Shown: positions 24,706 through 38,445, counted from the stretch's first letter. The stretch: 64,000 bases of DNA from Liolophura sinensis (GCF_032854445.1 NC_088302.1:20643338-20707337); one strand, 5' to 3'. The notes: a model not told the origin generated them from the sequence alone. Made by a program: numbers and translations.

Positions 24706-25989
24706 ATACAAGGTCGTCTGTGAACGATTTCCGTTCTAGACCTATACTGTCGGCTCTATTTGAATTATTTGACAACGTCAATGGCGACGGTATCATTAAT
24801 TATGTAAAATCTATTGGTCTATATTACAAAGTATACTTCTAAATGTAACTCTATACAATTTTATATATTAGATATATATTTTACAAATATAACTGTGGTT
24901 TCGAGCATTAACAGACGGTTGTGTTATTGTGGTCGGTATTGAAAAGTCCGCCTTTGTGGTTTGATTGACGATGATTTAATTTACTGTCACCTGATCAAAA
25001 CATGTTTTTGTCAGCATATGGCTGCAATATTTCCGAAGATGCGTGAAGCCATAAACATTGATTCTTGGCTCCAATTTGTCTGTTTTTATATTCAAAATTA
25101 CATGTACATTGTATGAGTTTGAGCATCAGTTTATTTTTTAAATATTGAACTGATTTAGTTTCGTACGTAGTACTTAGTACATTCTGTTTTTCTCGCTAAC
25201 TTAGCGATTCAATGGGCAGTCTGTTTCGGAATAATGGAGAACTTTAAATTGCAACAACAACAGCGAAGTTCGTCCTTCACACTGTATTTCTCTACTTAGT
25301 GCTAGGTAATGGCAGCCTTTAGAAATCTTCCAATGTACAAGGAAGACGACTTCTAGCGTTCGCGGCTAACGGAGTCTAAGTCCTTGTTATCCGTGATTCC
25401 TAACCCTTTAAAAAAGGTCTGACCGTCAACAGCGTACTCAAGAATAGCTCACATATTCAGCGTCGGCCAGCATTATGGCGGCCCTCGGAAATTAACATTT
25501 AATGTGTTTTCTTGGAAGGTGATAATATATAATAGCCATCTCCACACGGACTACAGACTAGCCATGCAGACCAAATCTTCTGCCTATGTCTTTAGAGAGA
25601 GTTCATCGATGTCAAATAGTGGTTAATACATGTCGCACGGACATATATGTATAAATACATACACATACATATATACAAATGATTTATTTTCTGCTTCGAA
25701 TAAAACATCTAAAGTTGTACCTAGTTTTATTTTCCTTTGTGTTCACGTCAAACGCCTTTGTCTTACTAGACAAATCATTACGTTACTGACACCATATATA
25801 ATGAAGGCGTACGTCGCCAAAGCAAATGTTCTTGACGAGGAGTTGAGAAGGCCTAATATAGCAGGCCTAGAGAAGAAGGTGTGAAAATCGCTGATTTTTT
25901 AAATTTATTCATTCATTTGATTGGTTGACTAGTTGATCGGCTGCTCGTTTTCTTCAGTGGTCCATTTTTAACTTCACTTCGTCTTTGTA

Positions 25990-26420
25990 AGTTTGTAAGT
26001 GCCAACTGTGTATGGCGCTCAACAGCAGACAAATAAACGATTACATTGGTTCGTTAAAGGTGTATCACTCTCTGGTCGCACGGACATAGGTTTGGTGTAC
26101 CAGTATAACCAGAACATCACAGTGACCATGCCATCAGAACATATAGGCCACGTCCTTCTCTGGGAATTATTTATCTTCGTCCACATCTTTAATTTCCGCC
26201 GTCCAGAAGGCTTATACATTTTGAAAGCAATATCCAGACATCTGCCGTTATTCTTCGTGGTCAACATGCATATGTCTGGCTTCAGTATAGCCTACATCTG
26301 GTTAGAAGAGGAAATCATTGTTTTTCTCATTGAATGCTTTTATTTGTCGACATTTTGTCAAAATTTGACACCTTGTCACTAATCGATCTTTCACGTTATA
26401 TTTCACTAATGATCAATGAT
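25990..26420. repeat. Macro-repeat block S, copy 3
   Basis: Anchors: ccagtataaccagaacatca, gggaattatttatcttcgtc, atccagacatctgccgttat. A 127-residue frame (25999-26382) spans it but is interrupted in the other copies and is not taken as a gene. Confidence 0.8.
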
Positions 26421-26749
26421 TTAGAATGACTTTCAAATTGACAAACCTTTTGTGATTGGTGTCTTCAAAATAAGTCAGGAGATTTGTGATGTGCCGGACA
26501 AAGGGCGGTTGTTTAGGGGAGAGACTCAGGTTTCTTTTAATATACCTGTAACTATGCTTGCATAAATAAAGAAAATTATACAACGTTAACACCAAATAAA
26601 ATAAATGGGTAACGCCAAAGCCATAGTAGAGGTTTAATTCCCAGAATTTGATCTTTTGAAAACAAAACATTTTTCTGACAAGACAGCGTATAGTGAGCTT
26701 TAACTTGGACCCTAAAACTTTGAAAGCATTTCCTTGACATCTTTGTATT

Positions 26750-28010
26750 CAGAGTGATGTTCCCCACAGGATATACTTTGTTGTGCATTTCCGGGATGGA
26801 ATTTCCAAATTAATCCAACGTATGCGTTTGAATCGTTTCACTGGGAAATAAGAAAGATGTAAATTCTCCTATATTTTGTACTGATCGCCTTATTTCTTCC
26901 CTCACTTTTTAATGTTGTTGGGACTGACCGCCTATTAGGACTGGCGGCGGAAGTGTCCTACTTTCTGTCATTTGCATAACTTACCCAGCAATTTGTCGTG
27001 GCCCTTGATAAAAACTGGAGCAATGATAGGCTAGTTTATTAACTCTTAGACGTGTTTTTTCCCCAGGGATATGTCTGCCTTACATTTATCTGAAGACATT
27101 TATTACAAGAGACTTGCGATGCAAGCGATGCATCGAGGTGCTAAAGCGTGTGAGGTGATAGATCGCTACAGACTGAGGAAAGTTCTAATCAGGCGTTCTA
27201 ATCACTTTTACCTCACGGCAGCATAAAAACAAGCAACAAGTTCGTGGGTTTTTTTGAGTTAAGAATGTTATTTAAAAACGAAGGAACAAGAAAAGATTGA
27301 GGCTTAATGTTATTTGTGCAGTTTGAGCAGCCAGTCATGTTGTGAAAGTATAAATTGAAGGCTCTATATTTAACAATCATTTAATAGGACAGAGATCTTA
27401 CGGCGATTGACAGAGAATTGCGCCTTTCTCCGGTCTGTCTATTCTGTATTAAGAGATATAACAACGTGTGGTATTATACAAGAGGTAGGTCTCGAAACAT
27501 AAGGATACTTCTTGTAAACAGTTATAATCTGGAAGGAACCGCCTATAATATCTACACTTTATTATAAACTGCAGTTTGATTGATCACAGCCGAGATGGAT
27601 CGGAGGCACATCATGGGCTACAAATTGCGAACACCTGGGTCTGGGTATAATGAAGGGATGTAGAGAAAATAGCAGACCTGTAATTGTAGCAGCTTTTAAG
27701 AAGTGTTTCCACGAATACTTTCAGATGTGAAGAGATTCGCAAATTTCGCAAAAGATTCAAAGTTATTGAAGGAGCTGATTTGCTGAATGAATCTAGAGCC
27801 TGTGTTTTCACAAGAGGGAGACGATATACAGCCTCCAATTTGTCGTGTGAACTCTTTCTAGGTTGTCCGTCATGAACACACCTTGTTTATCACAACAGAC
27901 TTATTATTGCCCAGATGATAAGGTAGCAATGTATTAGAAGATGTCGGTAATTTTTTTAACTATTGCAGGATATCGGTCATTTCATGTGGGCATAAATGTT
28001 GACTAGCCTG
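26750..28010. repeat. Macro-repeat block P/Q, copy 5
   Basis: Anchors: tgttgttgggactgaccgcc, actggagcaatgataggcta, atctgaagacatttattaca, gtaggtctcgaaacataagg and tattataaactgcagtttga. Shares with copy 4 the segment on atgcatcgaggtgctaaagc. Confidence 0.85.
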
Positions 28011-28849
28011 CAAAAATAAATGACGAGAGGAAAGCTACTTCGAATACGTATAACGATCCAAGCAGGCTCTATGATCGTATAACACCGTGAAAATACTTCG
28101 TCTTGGATGGTTGAATCTAATACAGGCTAGAAAATAGGGATCAGTGGATGACGTGTAAAGAAATTGCAATTAACATTGCTACATTTTTTTAACCTAATTC
28201 TGCTCAAGACTTTGCACTGGGGGCATGTAATTTGCTACTGTTTAAGTGTTTACATTAACAGAACAAAACCCTAAATGAGCGAAATTGACAAGAGGCTGTA
28301 TTTCACCGGCTATCACACTGTCGTTGCTGCTCTGGCCTTAGCCTCTGTGCTTTAAGTCTTTTATTACAATAGCTCTACACACTGGAAATATGTAAACCGA
28401 TTTCAGGAATATAGCAAATAAGCATGTCAGTGTTCAGAAGTATATGAGTAAAGCTTACGTTGAGTATAACATAGGCCCATAACAGACCGATCACTGCATG
28501 TCAGTATGTAAATATGGTGCTGCCTCACTGAACTGTTTTCTTTCTGCGAGGTGGATTAATGGGAAAAGAATTGAAGAACAACACCAGCATCTCAATGCAT
28601 TGAAATTTGCAACAGGTTGCAACATGTTGGGAATGGCATTGGGGATTTGCAGAAAACGCACCCAGCTAACAAATGTTACAGTCAAGTAACACTTAACAAA
28701 ACATACAGGATCATCACCTCTTAAATAATTGTGAAATCGACACTAATAACACAGAATGACTTGATATAGGAGAGTATTCGACAATGTTTGTGTCATGAAG
28801 CCATCGATATTCTTCGTTACACTGTTCTTGTTTTATTGTGAAATGTAGT

Positions 28850-30280
28850 CACTAACAAAATGATGACGATAATAATTGTTCTTGAAGTGCCCGATCGCTA
28901 AAATTAACCAAACAACCCTTCAATAAATGGAGCACTTTAGTGGAACAAAATAGCCGCAAGGAGTGGGTCCATTATCATTTTAGAAAGTTATGCAATTTCC
29001 AGGTCTTCTTTTAAAATAAACTTTTAGTCAGCCTTAAGGGAAAACTAGCTATAAGCTCAATGACAGAACATCGCTGAACAAAACGATGCTTGTAACAAAA
29101 AAATCTTAAGACAAGGAAAAACGGCTTTTAAAGAAATGAATCAGAGAAGCGAATTTCTTGGCAGCATTCGGTGGAAATTATATTGATCTTCTTACTTTCT
29201 TTGAATTCTGTAATGCAACTGTGTCACCATAACAAACAAAGGTTAATTTGGATAAAAACAAAATCTGCTTATTGCAAGGCTGGAGACAAGTAGGATCGTC
29301 ATAGATTGCAATTATGAGTATGATATAATTAATACTATGCCGCCTGGAATTAACACAAGCAAATTAAAACTGCGTGTTCAATGACTTGATTTTGGAAAAA
29401 ACAATGAACTTAAACGTAAATTAAACGTGTGACTAGCGTGACAATTACGCATTATGTAACAAAGAATATATAGTATCGTCAACTACAATTAAGTTGAATG
29501 TCACTCCTGTGAACATTAATAATATTAAGGAAAAGTTTGATTCACATTAATAAGAGTACCTCGTATTTTTAATTCATAAAAGCATTGGTTTTTGAGCTTT
29601 AACTCGAACAATGGTTTACGACACACTGAAATGAAAAAAAAAGAAAAACAAAAACATACGACTTAAGAAATAAGTGTGCCAATGTTGGATGGTTCTAACC
29701 ACCAATAGGTAATACCCAGCCAGAAATATTTCACAGATATCAAGTTATGTCTTTAGCGTTAATAATTCTTATTATGTTGTAAAAAGTAGCCTCTAAATGA
29801 ATGTAACAATGATAATAACTGTTCTAAATCCACCGACAATTTGTTGGCTTGCTTACAAGACGGTTGATCCAGAATTTAAATTCACGGCATAACCGAATAA
29901 TGGCTGATCTACTTCATCCTAATAAAGTCACTGTTAAAAAAATAAAGCGTGCGGAAAGGCTTTACAGAAAATACATTCTCCTATTTTTATTTTAAAATGG
30001 ATTATCTCTTAAATCCAGTGTTAAACAGCCGGGATACTAGCCAGAGAGCCATCGACAAAATATAACTTTACAAACGGAGTCTCTCAGACGACAGAATAAA
30101 GACTTCACAGAAAAGAATTACAGAAATAACATTTCTTTGTAACGTTGTGCAGAAATTCTATTGATTTTCCTTGAATTCTGTAATGCAGCTGTTAATATGG
30201 TCACCAAACAAAAAAGGTTAGCTGATTTGGACAAGAAAGCTGCCTGAAGCAATTTGCTAGGTTGGAAAAATTATCTCAAA
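28850..30280. repeat. Macro-repeat end block U, locally duplicated
   Basis: Two copies in tandem, about 945 bp apart: gacgataataattgttcttg (near 28865) against atgataataactgttctaaa (near 29810), and ttgaattctgtaatgcaact (near 29200) against ttgaattctgtaatgcagct (near 30170). The second copy leads into the minisatellite at 30380. Confidence 0.75.
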
Positions 30281-30379
30281 GTATTCACAAAGTGTTCTCA
30301 AAAATAAGATCTGATAAACTCGGTCTTTGGGATATTGTTTAATTCTAAGATAAACGTTGATATCCTTTTGCTTTTAATA

Positions 30380-31350
30380 GCTTTGTCTGATGATGTCTCC
30401 TCGGGATCTGTGTGGTACAACGTTCAAGAGATCTGTGTGCTGATGTGTTCAGAAATGTGTGCTGATGGTTTCAACGGATCTGTATGCTGACGCCTTCGAG
30501 AGATCAGTGTGCTGATGTGTTCAAGGATCTGCGTGCTGGTGCCTTCAACAGATTTGTTTGCTAATGTGTTCAAGGGATCTGTATGCTGGTGTCTCTGAAA
30601 AGATCTGTGTGCTGATGTTTTCAAGAGGTCCGTGTGATGACGGTTTCATGAGCCCGTGTTCTGATGGTTTCATGAGTTTTCAAGAGACCTGTATGTTGGT
30701 GTCTTCAATAGATTTGTGTGCTGATAGGGATCTATACACGGATGCCTTTAAGACATATGTGTGCCAATGTTTCCAAAGGATCTGAATGCTGGTGTCTTCG
30801 AGAGATCAATGTGTTGTTGTTCTCAAGAGATCTGTACGCTGATGTCTCTCAAGAGATCTGTGTGCATAAGATTTGTATGCCGGTTTCATAAGATCTGTAT
30901 GCCGGTGTCTTGAAGATTCCTGTGTGCTGTCGTTTACAAGAGTTCTTATGCTGGTGTCTGTTCGAGATCTGCATGCTGATGTTTCAAGAGATCTGTGTGC
31001 TGATGGTTTCAGGAGATGTTATGATGGTGTCTCAAGAGATCTATGTGTTGATGTTTTCAAGGAATCTGTATACTGTTGTCTTCAAAAGATTTGTGTACTG
31101 ATGTCTTCAAGGGATCTGTACGCTTGCGTCTTCAAGAAATATAAGTGCTAATGTTCTCAAGAGATCTGTATGCTGATGTCATCTAAAGATACTGGTGTTT
31201 TCAAAACATCTTTTTTAATGACGTGTTCATGAAATCTCGGTGCAGGTGTCTTCAAGAAATCTGTATATTGATGACTTCAAGTGATCTGTTTGCTAAGGTC
31301 TTCAAGGGATCTGTATGCTGATGACTTCAAGTGACCTGTTTCATAATGTC
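30380..31350. repeat. Degenerate 25-bp minisatellite array
   Basis: Recurring versions of gatctgtgtgctgatgtctt and caaga, with many indels and substitutions, over almost 1 kb. It is the same family as 1-1270 in the same orientation but much older in appearance. Frames on either strand here are repeat artefacts. Confidence 0.9.
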
Positions 31351-31384
31351 ATCAAAGTTGACAACATTCTTGTTTAAAAGACAT

Positions 31385-32200
31385 TACATGAATCGTTTAG
31401 CTGTAATTAAGCGGCGTTTAGGTTTGCACAATGATTTCACATATTCCGTTTGTTTTTGTACTATTGAAAGAGAAATTAGTTGTAGGTCGGCTGGGAATTT
31501 TTTTACGCGGTACCGTACCGTAAACATACGTTGAGAGTCTAACAGATGTTGGGTTTAAATTTGGTCACTTTCCCAAACTGAATTAGACTGTTTATAAAAT
31601 GGGCTACCGCCCTAATATGAAAGTGAAAGTATAAAATATTGAAAAACAGTAGCATATTCTAGCAGAAGTTAAAAGGGTTGGGTGATTATTTTTCAAAAAT
31701 TTCAAGAAAATAAAATTGTGCAACTCTGTAAAGACGTTTTCCTCTTAACACACAGATATAATTCATAGCTAGAGGTATAATAAGCGTCGAGAATATGACA
31801 TCGTAGTTAAGTTCTCAAGAAATAAACATATAAAGTATATTAACATATACAAAACAGTACATTCCGAAACGCATTTATTCGACAGGCGGACTTAGACAGA
31901 GATGCTGATCAAGGACCAGCAGTTTACCTTCTTGTGTGAAGGTGTTAGGTATAATCGATCTATGGACACTGTCTTCTTTTGGGTCGATCTGCCCCATTCA
32001 GTGGCACTTCATCTGACAGCAAGTTGAACGCTTTTCCTAAAGCAACGGGCTGCTAAAGCGGTTTTAGCGTTTACAGTAATTGAGGAAGAGGAATTTTTTG
32101 AGTCACAGATTAGAGATTATTAACCCTTCAGGGCGTAAAACGGCGTCGGTGTCATGAAAAGAAAGGAAGGAAGAGTTAAGGGCAAATACGACGCATCACC
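31385..32200. repeat. Macro-repeat block R, copy 3
   Basis: Contains attaagcggcgtttaggttt, tgggctaccgccctaatatg, atcgatctatggacactgtc and gctaaagcggttttagcgtt. It follows directly after the degenerate minisatellite, as copy 1 does. Confidence 0.85.
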
Positions 32201-32325
32201 AAAAAACTAGTGTCATTCTGAAAAATGTACAATACACGTCCACTGTAGAGAGTAAGCAAGATATTATGAAAATTGGTTCCGTGAGACACCGAGTGGTAAT
32301 TAACTGAAGTATCGGGAGAGGAAAT

Positions 32326-32350
32326 GGAGCTCAGAGCTCAGAGCTCAGAG
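32326..32350. repeat. Short GAGCTCA tandem repeat
   Basis: Three to four units of a 7-bp motif in otherwise plain sequence. Confidence 0.75.
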
Positions 32351-32809
32351 AGCGTTCCCGGACGCTTGGGATCTACATCACTACGGATAAAAATACCAGA
32401 CTGATCTCCACAGATTCTGAAGGATTCGTCCAAATTTGACAATATTTAAGGTGTACCACACGGCAAAATTTGAGAAATTTTGACGAAACATATTTAATGG
32501 AATAAAGGATTTAAACACAGTAGACGATTAAGTGAGAGAGCATTGGGCTAGTATACATGTAGTATAGAAATCATAACGCTGATAAACAAATCAGATCCGA
32601 ATGTGACAACCCCTTACGAGTTGGGTTAATTTAGTGCAAACGCATTTGAGGATGGTTTGGTGACGTTGAAGAAGGCTTTATTCTGGTGATTTATACTGTG
32701 AATTATTTTGTCCGAATGGCTTCGAATGAGTTTTCAATACTTTACACCTTGTTTAACATGTTTAAGAATATGTAACTTACATTAAGCTGGACAGATGTAT
32801 CGTTGCAAG

Positions 32810-32960
32810 AATCCTCGCGAGTTGCCGCCAGACTTCCAGACGTTAAACCCTAGACTTAAAGTTGCAGGTAAAATAGCTTGGGTTGGATTCGAAACCGTGA
32901 CCTCAGCAGTTACTATATCAGGACTATGTCTTACGGTATATCCAGTTAGACAGTTCAATT
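32810..32960 (-). mobile_element. Possible second tRNA-derived SINE head
   Basis: Minus strand shows a good pol III B box, GGTTTCGAATCC, about 60 bp after gtctaactggata, the placement expected of an A box. It does not resemble the main SINE family. No cloverleaf or tail was confirmed. Confidence 0.35.
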
Positions 32961-33236
32961 AGCGAGTGTCCTCGTTTGTCATGGAAATCGTTGTTAAAAG
33001 TTTAATGATCGGTTGATTGATTGAATGATTGGTGTTTTCATCTACATTGATGAAGAAATACGTATGTTTTATGTTCATGGTTTATCAGCTATGCTTCTTA
33101 CAGTGAAATGATTTCAATTGCAAGAGTTTGGAACGGCATCCATCAAATTTGTATGCAAGGGAAAGTTTATGAAAAGAAAAAGTTAACAACTGAATCAGTA
33201 ATAAGTCACCCTGTGATCTGGATTCCTCTGATTAGA

Positions 33237-33892
33237 TTATTCGGTTTTTAATCCGATTAGTGATTTATCTCTGATAGAATGGTAACCGGATAGTATGGAA
33301 AGTAGTCCGTATTGTAAATTGGATCCGGTATTGTAGACCCATCCTGTGTGTGCTACAGCTTCGATAACAAATTCTTCCGCACGTAGCCAGAAGGATATGG
33401 ACGAAGGACAATTGATTTTCCATGGCAATCAGCGCAGAGGGCTCTGCGCAGAAGCTATCCTAGAGATACTTCAGAGATATGTCAAGTGGGATTTGGCCAG
33501 GCTCTTACAGGATATCGCCAGATCTTGGAGATGACTGTTTCCAGTGTAGCCGGAAGCCCCTCGACTCATCTTTCTGTGACTGTATCATGACCAAGCCTCA
33601 CACAATCCTACACGTCGAGCACACCGGTCTCCTCAACAGACAAAAGCATCTGCTTTACACACGCCAAAGTCTGCTTTATGGTTGTCGTGATGGATACGAA
33701 GATATGAACGAGAGAGGTCGTTTGGTGTACGACACGGACCAGCAAGTTTTGTTACTTTTTGCCATTGAAACGTTGTCTTTGTTTCTGTCAGGCTTACACA
33801 AAGTTTTGCTTTGCTTAAGCTTTTATCTTGCTTTCAACAATATTTTCGTTCACATCTTGACGGAGACATTTAGAGTTCGGCTTCGGCAATAA
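33237..33892 (+). other. Coding-like patch of unknown nature
   Basis: Two overlapping plus-strand frames (33346-33534 and 33479-33892). The first codes EAILEILQRYVKWDLARLLQDIARSW, shown here in part as ILEILQRYVKWDLARL, and the second CFQCSRKPLDSSFCDC, a possible zinc-binding cluster. Reading from one frame to the other needs a one-step frame change near 33520. I recognise no family. It may be a decayed retrocopy, an exon of an unseen gene, or chance. Confidence 0.2.
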
Positions 33893-33899
33893 AACCCAG

Positions 33900-35610
33900 A
33901 AACCCATACTCTATGGCAATTTTTTTTCCTAAAGATCACGAAGATAATCTACAACAATCTGGTTACGCCATAGAATTCCAAACACAATCCGCATGAAGAA
34001 CTGTCAATGCAGTGTTTCCAATGTCCTTTTCGATTAAACAAAAGAAACTCACAGCACCTGATAATCACCGTGGAAGTGCCTCAATACCGTTCAAATCGAC
34101 CTAGTTTCTTAACCTAGAAAAACTGTTTTCAACACATAACGTTCCACCCAGCCACAGTCTACAGTGACACCCTACTGGAAGACACGTTCCATAAGACATA
34201 TTTACAGCTCCGACAACATAATGAATTTAACCCTGATTCCTATTTGGACAAGGTTTTTTGTTTTGCTTTGATTAGGGTTTAGTGTCGCTTTCAACATTAT
34301 TTCGGCCATATCACGAAGGTGAAGTATCACATTCACTTTATACTGACACCGGGAACTTGGCGTATTCTTCCTGTGCTGAACCGGGTGGTACCAAGACTGT
34401 CACGGTCTCAGTTGTGACTCGATTCTTGATTGAGCCCTGTTGACACTGTTTAAGCAGACGGACTGCCAACTACGCTACGATAGCTGGTGTGTGGACAGGG
34501 ACCATACCCTTACAACGACCCTAAAGGTAATATGAATTCAAAAACGTGCTTCCAGTTAGACATCTTGGGGACAAGATTATTTTAGCGTAGTTGTGTGTAC
34601 TTAATTATTTCAAGTTCTGAACCTTTTGATTAAGGCAAGTAATGATACAAATAAGTTTGTTGATCGCTGCCTTGTTTTGTATCTCAAATACCACATACGT
34701 AAATGCCATTGCATTAGATATCAAGATGACCAATCGATTGTTATTACAGTTGCTATATCACAACCAATTTTAACTAAACATAAACATAAACCTATGCTGG
34801 ATTTTATTTTATTTTATTGCTTCGTATACATTTTCATCTTTTATTTGGTAACTTACAAAACTAGTACTTATGCTGTGCCATTTCTGTGCTGACCACGAAC
34901 GCATTACACATCTGTAAAGAGAACATGAACGACGAGACGAGATCAGTGCCATTTAAATCGCGAAACAGATCTGTTACTCAAACTATTGTCATTTCTTTTA
35001 TTTCAGAATGTTTGCTGTGCCATAGAAAGCATGTAAATTATTATTGTATTATTTTTATTAACTACGGTGGCCTTTTCAGACCACATTTTATTGAAGTGAC
35101 GTCACATTCGTCTATAGAATTTTCTTTGTGTATAAACCATTTTTAAACGAGTAAATTTCTGACGGACTATCTCGGGATCATATAAATAAATTTTAAAGCG
35201 CTGGTTCAGCGATAATGCGATTATGACAGTTTTTGTAAAATGGAGCATAACTACACACATTCACATGAGGAATGTAAAATTAATACGAATTTGAACTGTT
35301 TTGATGAGGTATGAAGAATGAGGTATTTTTATGTGCACTGTGCACTTGCCGGTTGAGCCTACAGAGCATGGCATGGATGGCTTGAAGTCATGAATAGATA
35401 GCTGATCAGGCTCTACAGCTCTACAGCTCTATAGCAAAATGGAACGCATACTATCGACACTTATGGATTTTGGCACCGCATAATTCGCTTTACTAAACAT
35501 AAAATTTCATAAAACCACTGAGCTACTTCAGGCCATTTGAATAAAGGTTCGGTCGCTGACTCAGACTGGGTCAAGACCGGATAAAATGATTTGGTGACAA
35601 TTATACATTG
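33900..35610. other. Intergenic, nothing recognised
   Basis: AT-rich sequence without a supported gene, RNA or transposon. Short frames here (for example 34626-34892) show no conserved motif. Confidence 0.6.
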
Positions 35611-35629
35611 ATTGAAGTTTACAAAGATA

Positions 35630-35825
35630 TTAGGGTATATGAGGGCATAAGAGGGTATATGAGGGTATATGAGGGCATATGTTTACATGTGAGGGTATAT
35701 GAGGACATGTGAGGGTATATGTGGGCGTATGAGGGCATGTGAGGGTATATGAGGGTATATGAGGGTATATGACGGCATATGAGGGTATATGAGGGTATAT
35801 GAGGGCATATGAGAGTATATGATTG
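35630..35825. repeat. 10-bp minisatellite GAGGGTATAT
   Basis: About 19 units of GAGGGTATAT with gagggcatat and similar variants. Long minus-strand frames here come from the repeat. Confidence 0.95.
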
Positions 35826-35829
35826 TCTT

Positions 35830-38440
35830 CGCATAGCTCAACCACATCATTCTTATGCTTTTCTATGCTTGTTACGTCATAGTCCAGGGCCAAGGAAATT
35901 ACCAAGTGCAAGCGGGTTTTGGCGCGAATCTCAAAGTTGCGAAAAAACACTAAAAAAATTACTTTTTAACATATTCACTGTGAAAGCAATATACCAAACT
36001 TTTACTTTTTAGTGACATGTAATTTTGCTGGACTAGGATTAAAACCAACCGAAGAAAATCATTACGTTTGTGTCAGTTATTGGCCAGAAAAAATGTCAAG
36101 ATTTTCCATGCCTTAAATGTGAGGCAGTCATTATCATTTACCATATGTACATATTAAAATCAGGCATTTCACCCTAGTCCAGCCCTCTTTCCCATGTCGT
36201 CAATATTGACTTCTTTCTTTCGTTCCTTTTTCGTATTCTAAAAGTGCTAGCCTTATGTTTGGCGAAAAAGGAAACACCAGTAGAAAGCCTGACTATTCAT
36301 GTGTCAGCGAAAAGCATCGTTAAACACCAATCAGTCTAATTAACAAAGAAGAGTCAATGCACAGAAGGACAATGTTTCAGGATATAATAAATAATTTATT
36401 CACAATATTCCAACAAAGAAAAAAACAACAACAACCGTTTCCCGTATAATATCAAGGCTGTATATGTCATAATAACATCAGTTCTGTATGGAATATCACA
36501 TTTGCTTCATATACATGTACATTCGCTGCTAATAATGAAATTCAATCGAACCAAATTACAGGCAATGGAAAAGTGATACTGAACTGAGCGATTCATCAGC
36601 TGTACAATGATCAGACTTAAGGTTTCTGTTTAAAGCTTATTGTATACACGTTATTATTATCTCGCACTTTCTTGCTTTATCTAAAAGTTTCGAAAGTCTC
36701 GAAGACGAACCGTTTTTCATATAATATAAGATGTATATCTATGGACAGACATAACAAATTAAGTTGTTTTATAGACATTTACTATTTGCGTGTTCGGATT
36801 ACTTGGAATAACTTGGGAGGAAAAGCCCCAAAGACATTTGCGTAAATTATACGATTGGGTTAGTTTTAGTGTAACAAGTAAAAATACAAATGATTAAAAA
36901 AAAGTAAAATATTGTTGTTGTTTTTTTTTTTTTTTGTTTTTTTTTTCTTTGTTTTTTTTTTTGACAGAACCTTGGGGATTAAGACCATACTAGCTGAAGT
37001 AAGATCCAGTACTTCGCACTGAAGGAGACCCTGAGCTGTATAAGTCACGTTTAAGAGCTGGCCGATTTCAGTTACAGTTAACATGTCATTATTATATATC
37101 AACCACGAGAACACGCGCATGCGTGAACACGAATATATATGAAGTGATGCAATACCGGAAATGCCGACAGACCCCAAACTGCCGCTGTACTATATAGGCT
37201 ACTTTCCTTGAAAACACTGATAAACCTATGGTGAGAATTTTATCTATCTTTTATTTACATTAAAAGCACTGTTTGTAAAACTCATGGAGGGCTATACAGA
37301 ATAAGCAATATGGTAGGGAAACCACCGACTGTGAAAACTTTGAGAGCAGCACGCGCGTAGCGGAACCGGATGTACCGCCACTTTATGTTCCCCGCATCAT
37401 TACCCAGCTCTTATTTGTAACATATACAGTTCATTTCTGCTTCGATGTGGAATAAGTTCTACAATTTGACAAAATTTCTCGCAGTATATTTTAGCCTTGT
37501 TCACATTCAAGAAATAACAGCCAAGATAAACTTAAAACGAGGATATCATATAATTAAAAAACTGGTATAACACATGCAAACGGCCTATCCTTCAAATCAT
37601 AGCCTAGGGAACTGTAACTCATCCAAGACATACACTTTTCTTCAGTGCATGCGCCTCTCCTTATACTAACAACTCTAACAAATTTCACGCAGAAATCTTT
37701 ACCATAGCCGAGGTGACAGGGGTCACAGTGTTTTTATTGATGAACACTGGTTATATAGATCGGCGCGAGAAGGGGCAACACTAAACCGAAACAAGATCAC
37801 GTGTGTCGCACTGGGATTCTAGTAACGTGAAATACGCGTAGAGAATGGAGCATGCGCAGTGTATCCTATGTCCAGATTTATGAAATTTGAAATCATAGTT
37901 TGGGATGAAACACTAAAGAGCAGATTTTGATGATGAATCCCTTAATCACACCGTTTTGAAGGGAACTAGCTATATACAACCTAGAATGCAAAGCTATGTG
38001 GTGAATTTTACTTACTTAAATAGTAAGTACGGTATGCGCTGATGACGAGCATGGGGCGACGTTTGTCTGTACGATACATGTACTTTGAGAGGATGCTTGT
38101 CAGCCCATATTATATGCGGATATAGCCTGGTTCGGTATGACACACGATAGCCAATTCAACTTGGGATAAGTCCACAGGCTGGCTTTGACGTTGCCTGAAG
38201 TGGCCGATGGAAACCCCTTAAATCAAATCCTAACAGAAGGCAATCTCCACAATATCTAAGATCGGAGCCGCTGTTGAGTGCCATTCATGTGGAACATGAC
38301 TGTGACAAGTCAGCTTTTCACCATCTTCAATCGGCATTCTAATTGTTTCTGAAAGGAATTCCAAATCTAGTTATTGAGACATCATTGTCCTTGCGTGCCA
38401 TTTCACAGAGTGGTACTCGGTGATTGGTAAGTCCACAAAA
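35830..38440. other. Intergenic, nothing recognised apart from a T-rich run
   Basis: Contains a T-rich low-complexity run at 36916-36962. No gene, RNA or recognisable transposon seen. Confidence 0.6.
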
Positions 38441-38445
38441 CGCAA

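Larger units (their letters stand above)
22080..25770. repeat. Macro-repeat block T, copy 2, carrying the Tc1 element
   Basis: Anchors: agtttgaacaaattttagat, gcatgacgacagtgtgaaat, gacttctagcgttcgcggct, ttaaaaaaggtctgaccgtc, taatgtgttttcttggaagg. Longer than copy 1 because of the Tc1 insertion (23163-24705) and a GC-rich extra piece near 22850-23030. The 159-residue frame at 22192-22671 is not conserved in copy 1. Confidence 0.85.

Noticed and set aside
25999-26382. 127-residue plus-strand frame
   Set aside because: It spans block S and is interrupted in the two sister copies.
30424-31151. Several cysteine-rich frames on both strands
   Set aside because: All run through the degenerate 25-bp minisatellite.
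35619-35950. Tyr/Pro-rich minus-strand frames
   Set aside because: Direct translation of the 10-bp minisatellite.
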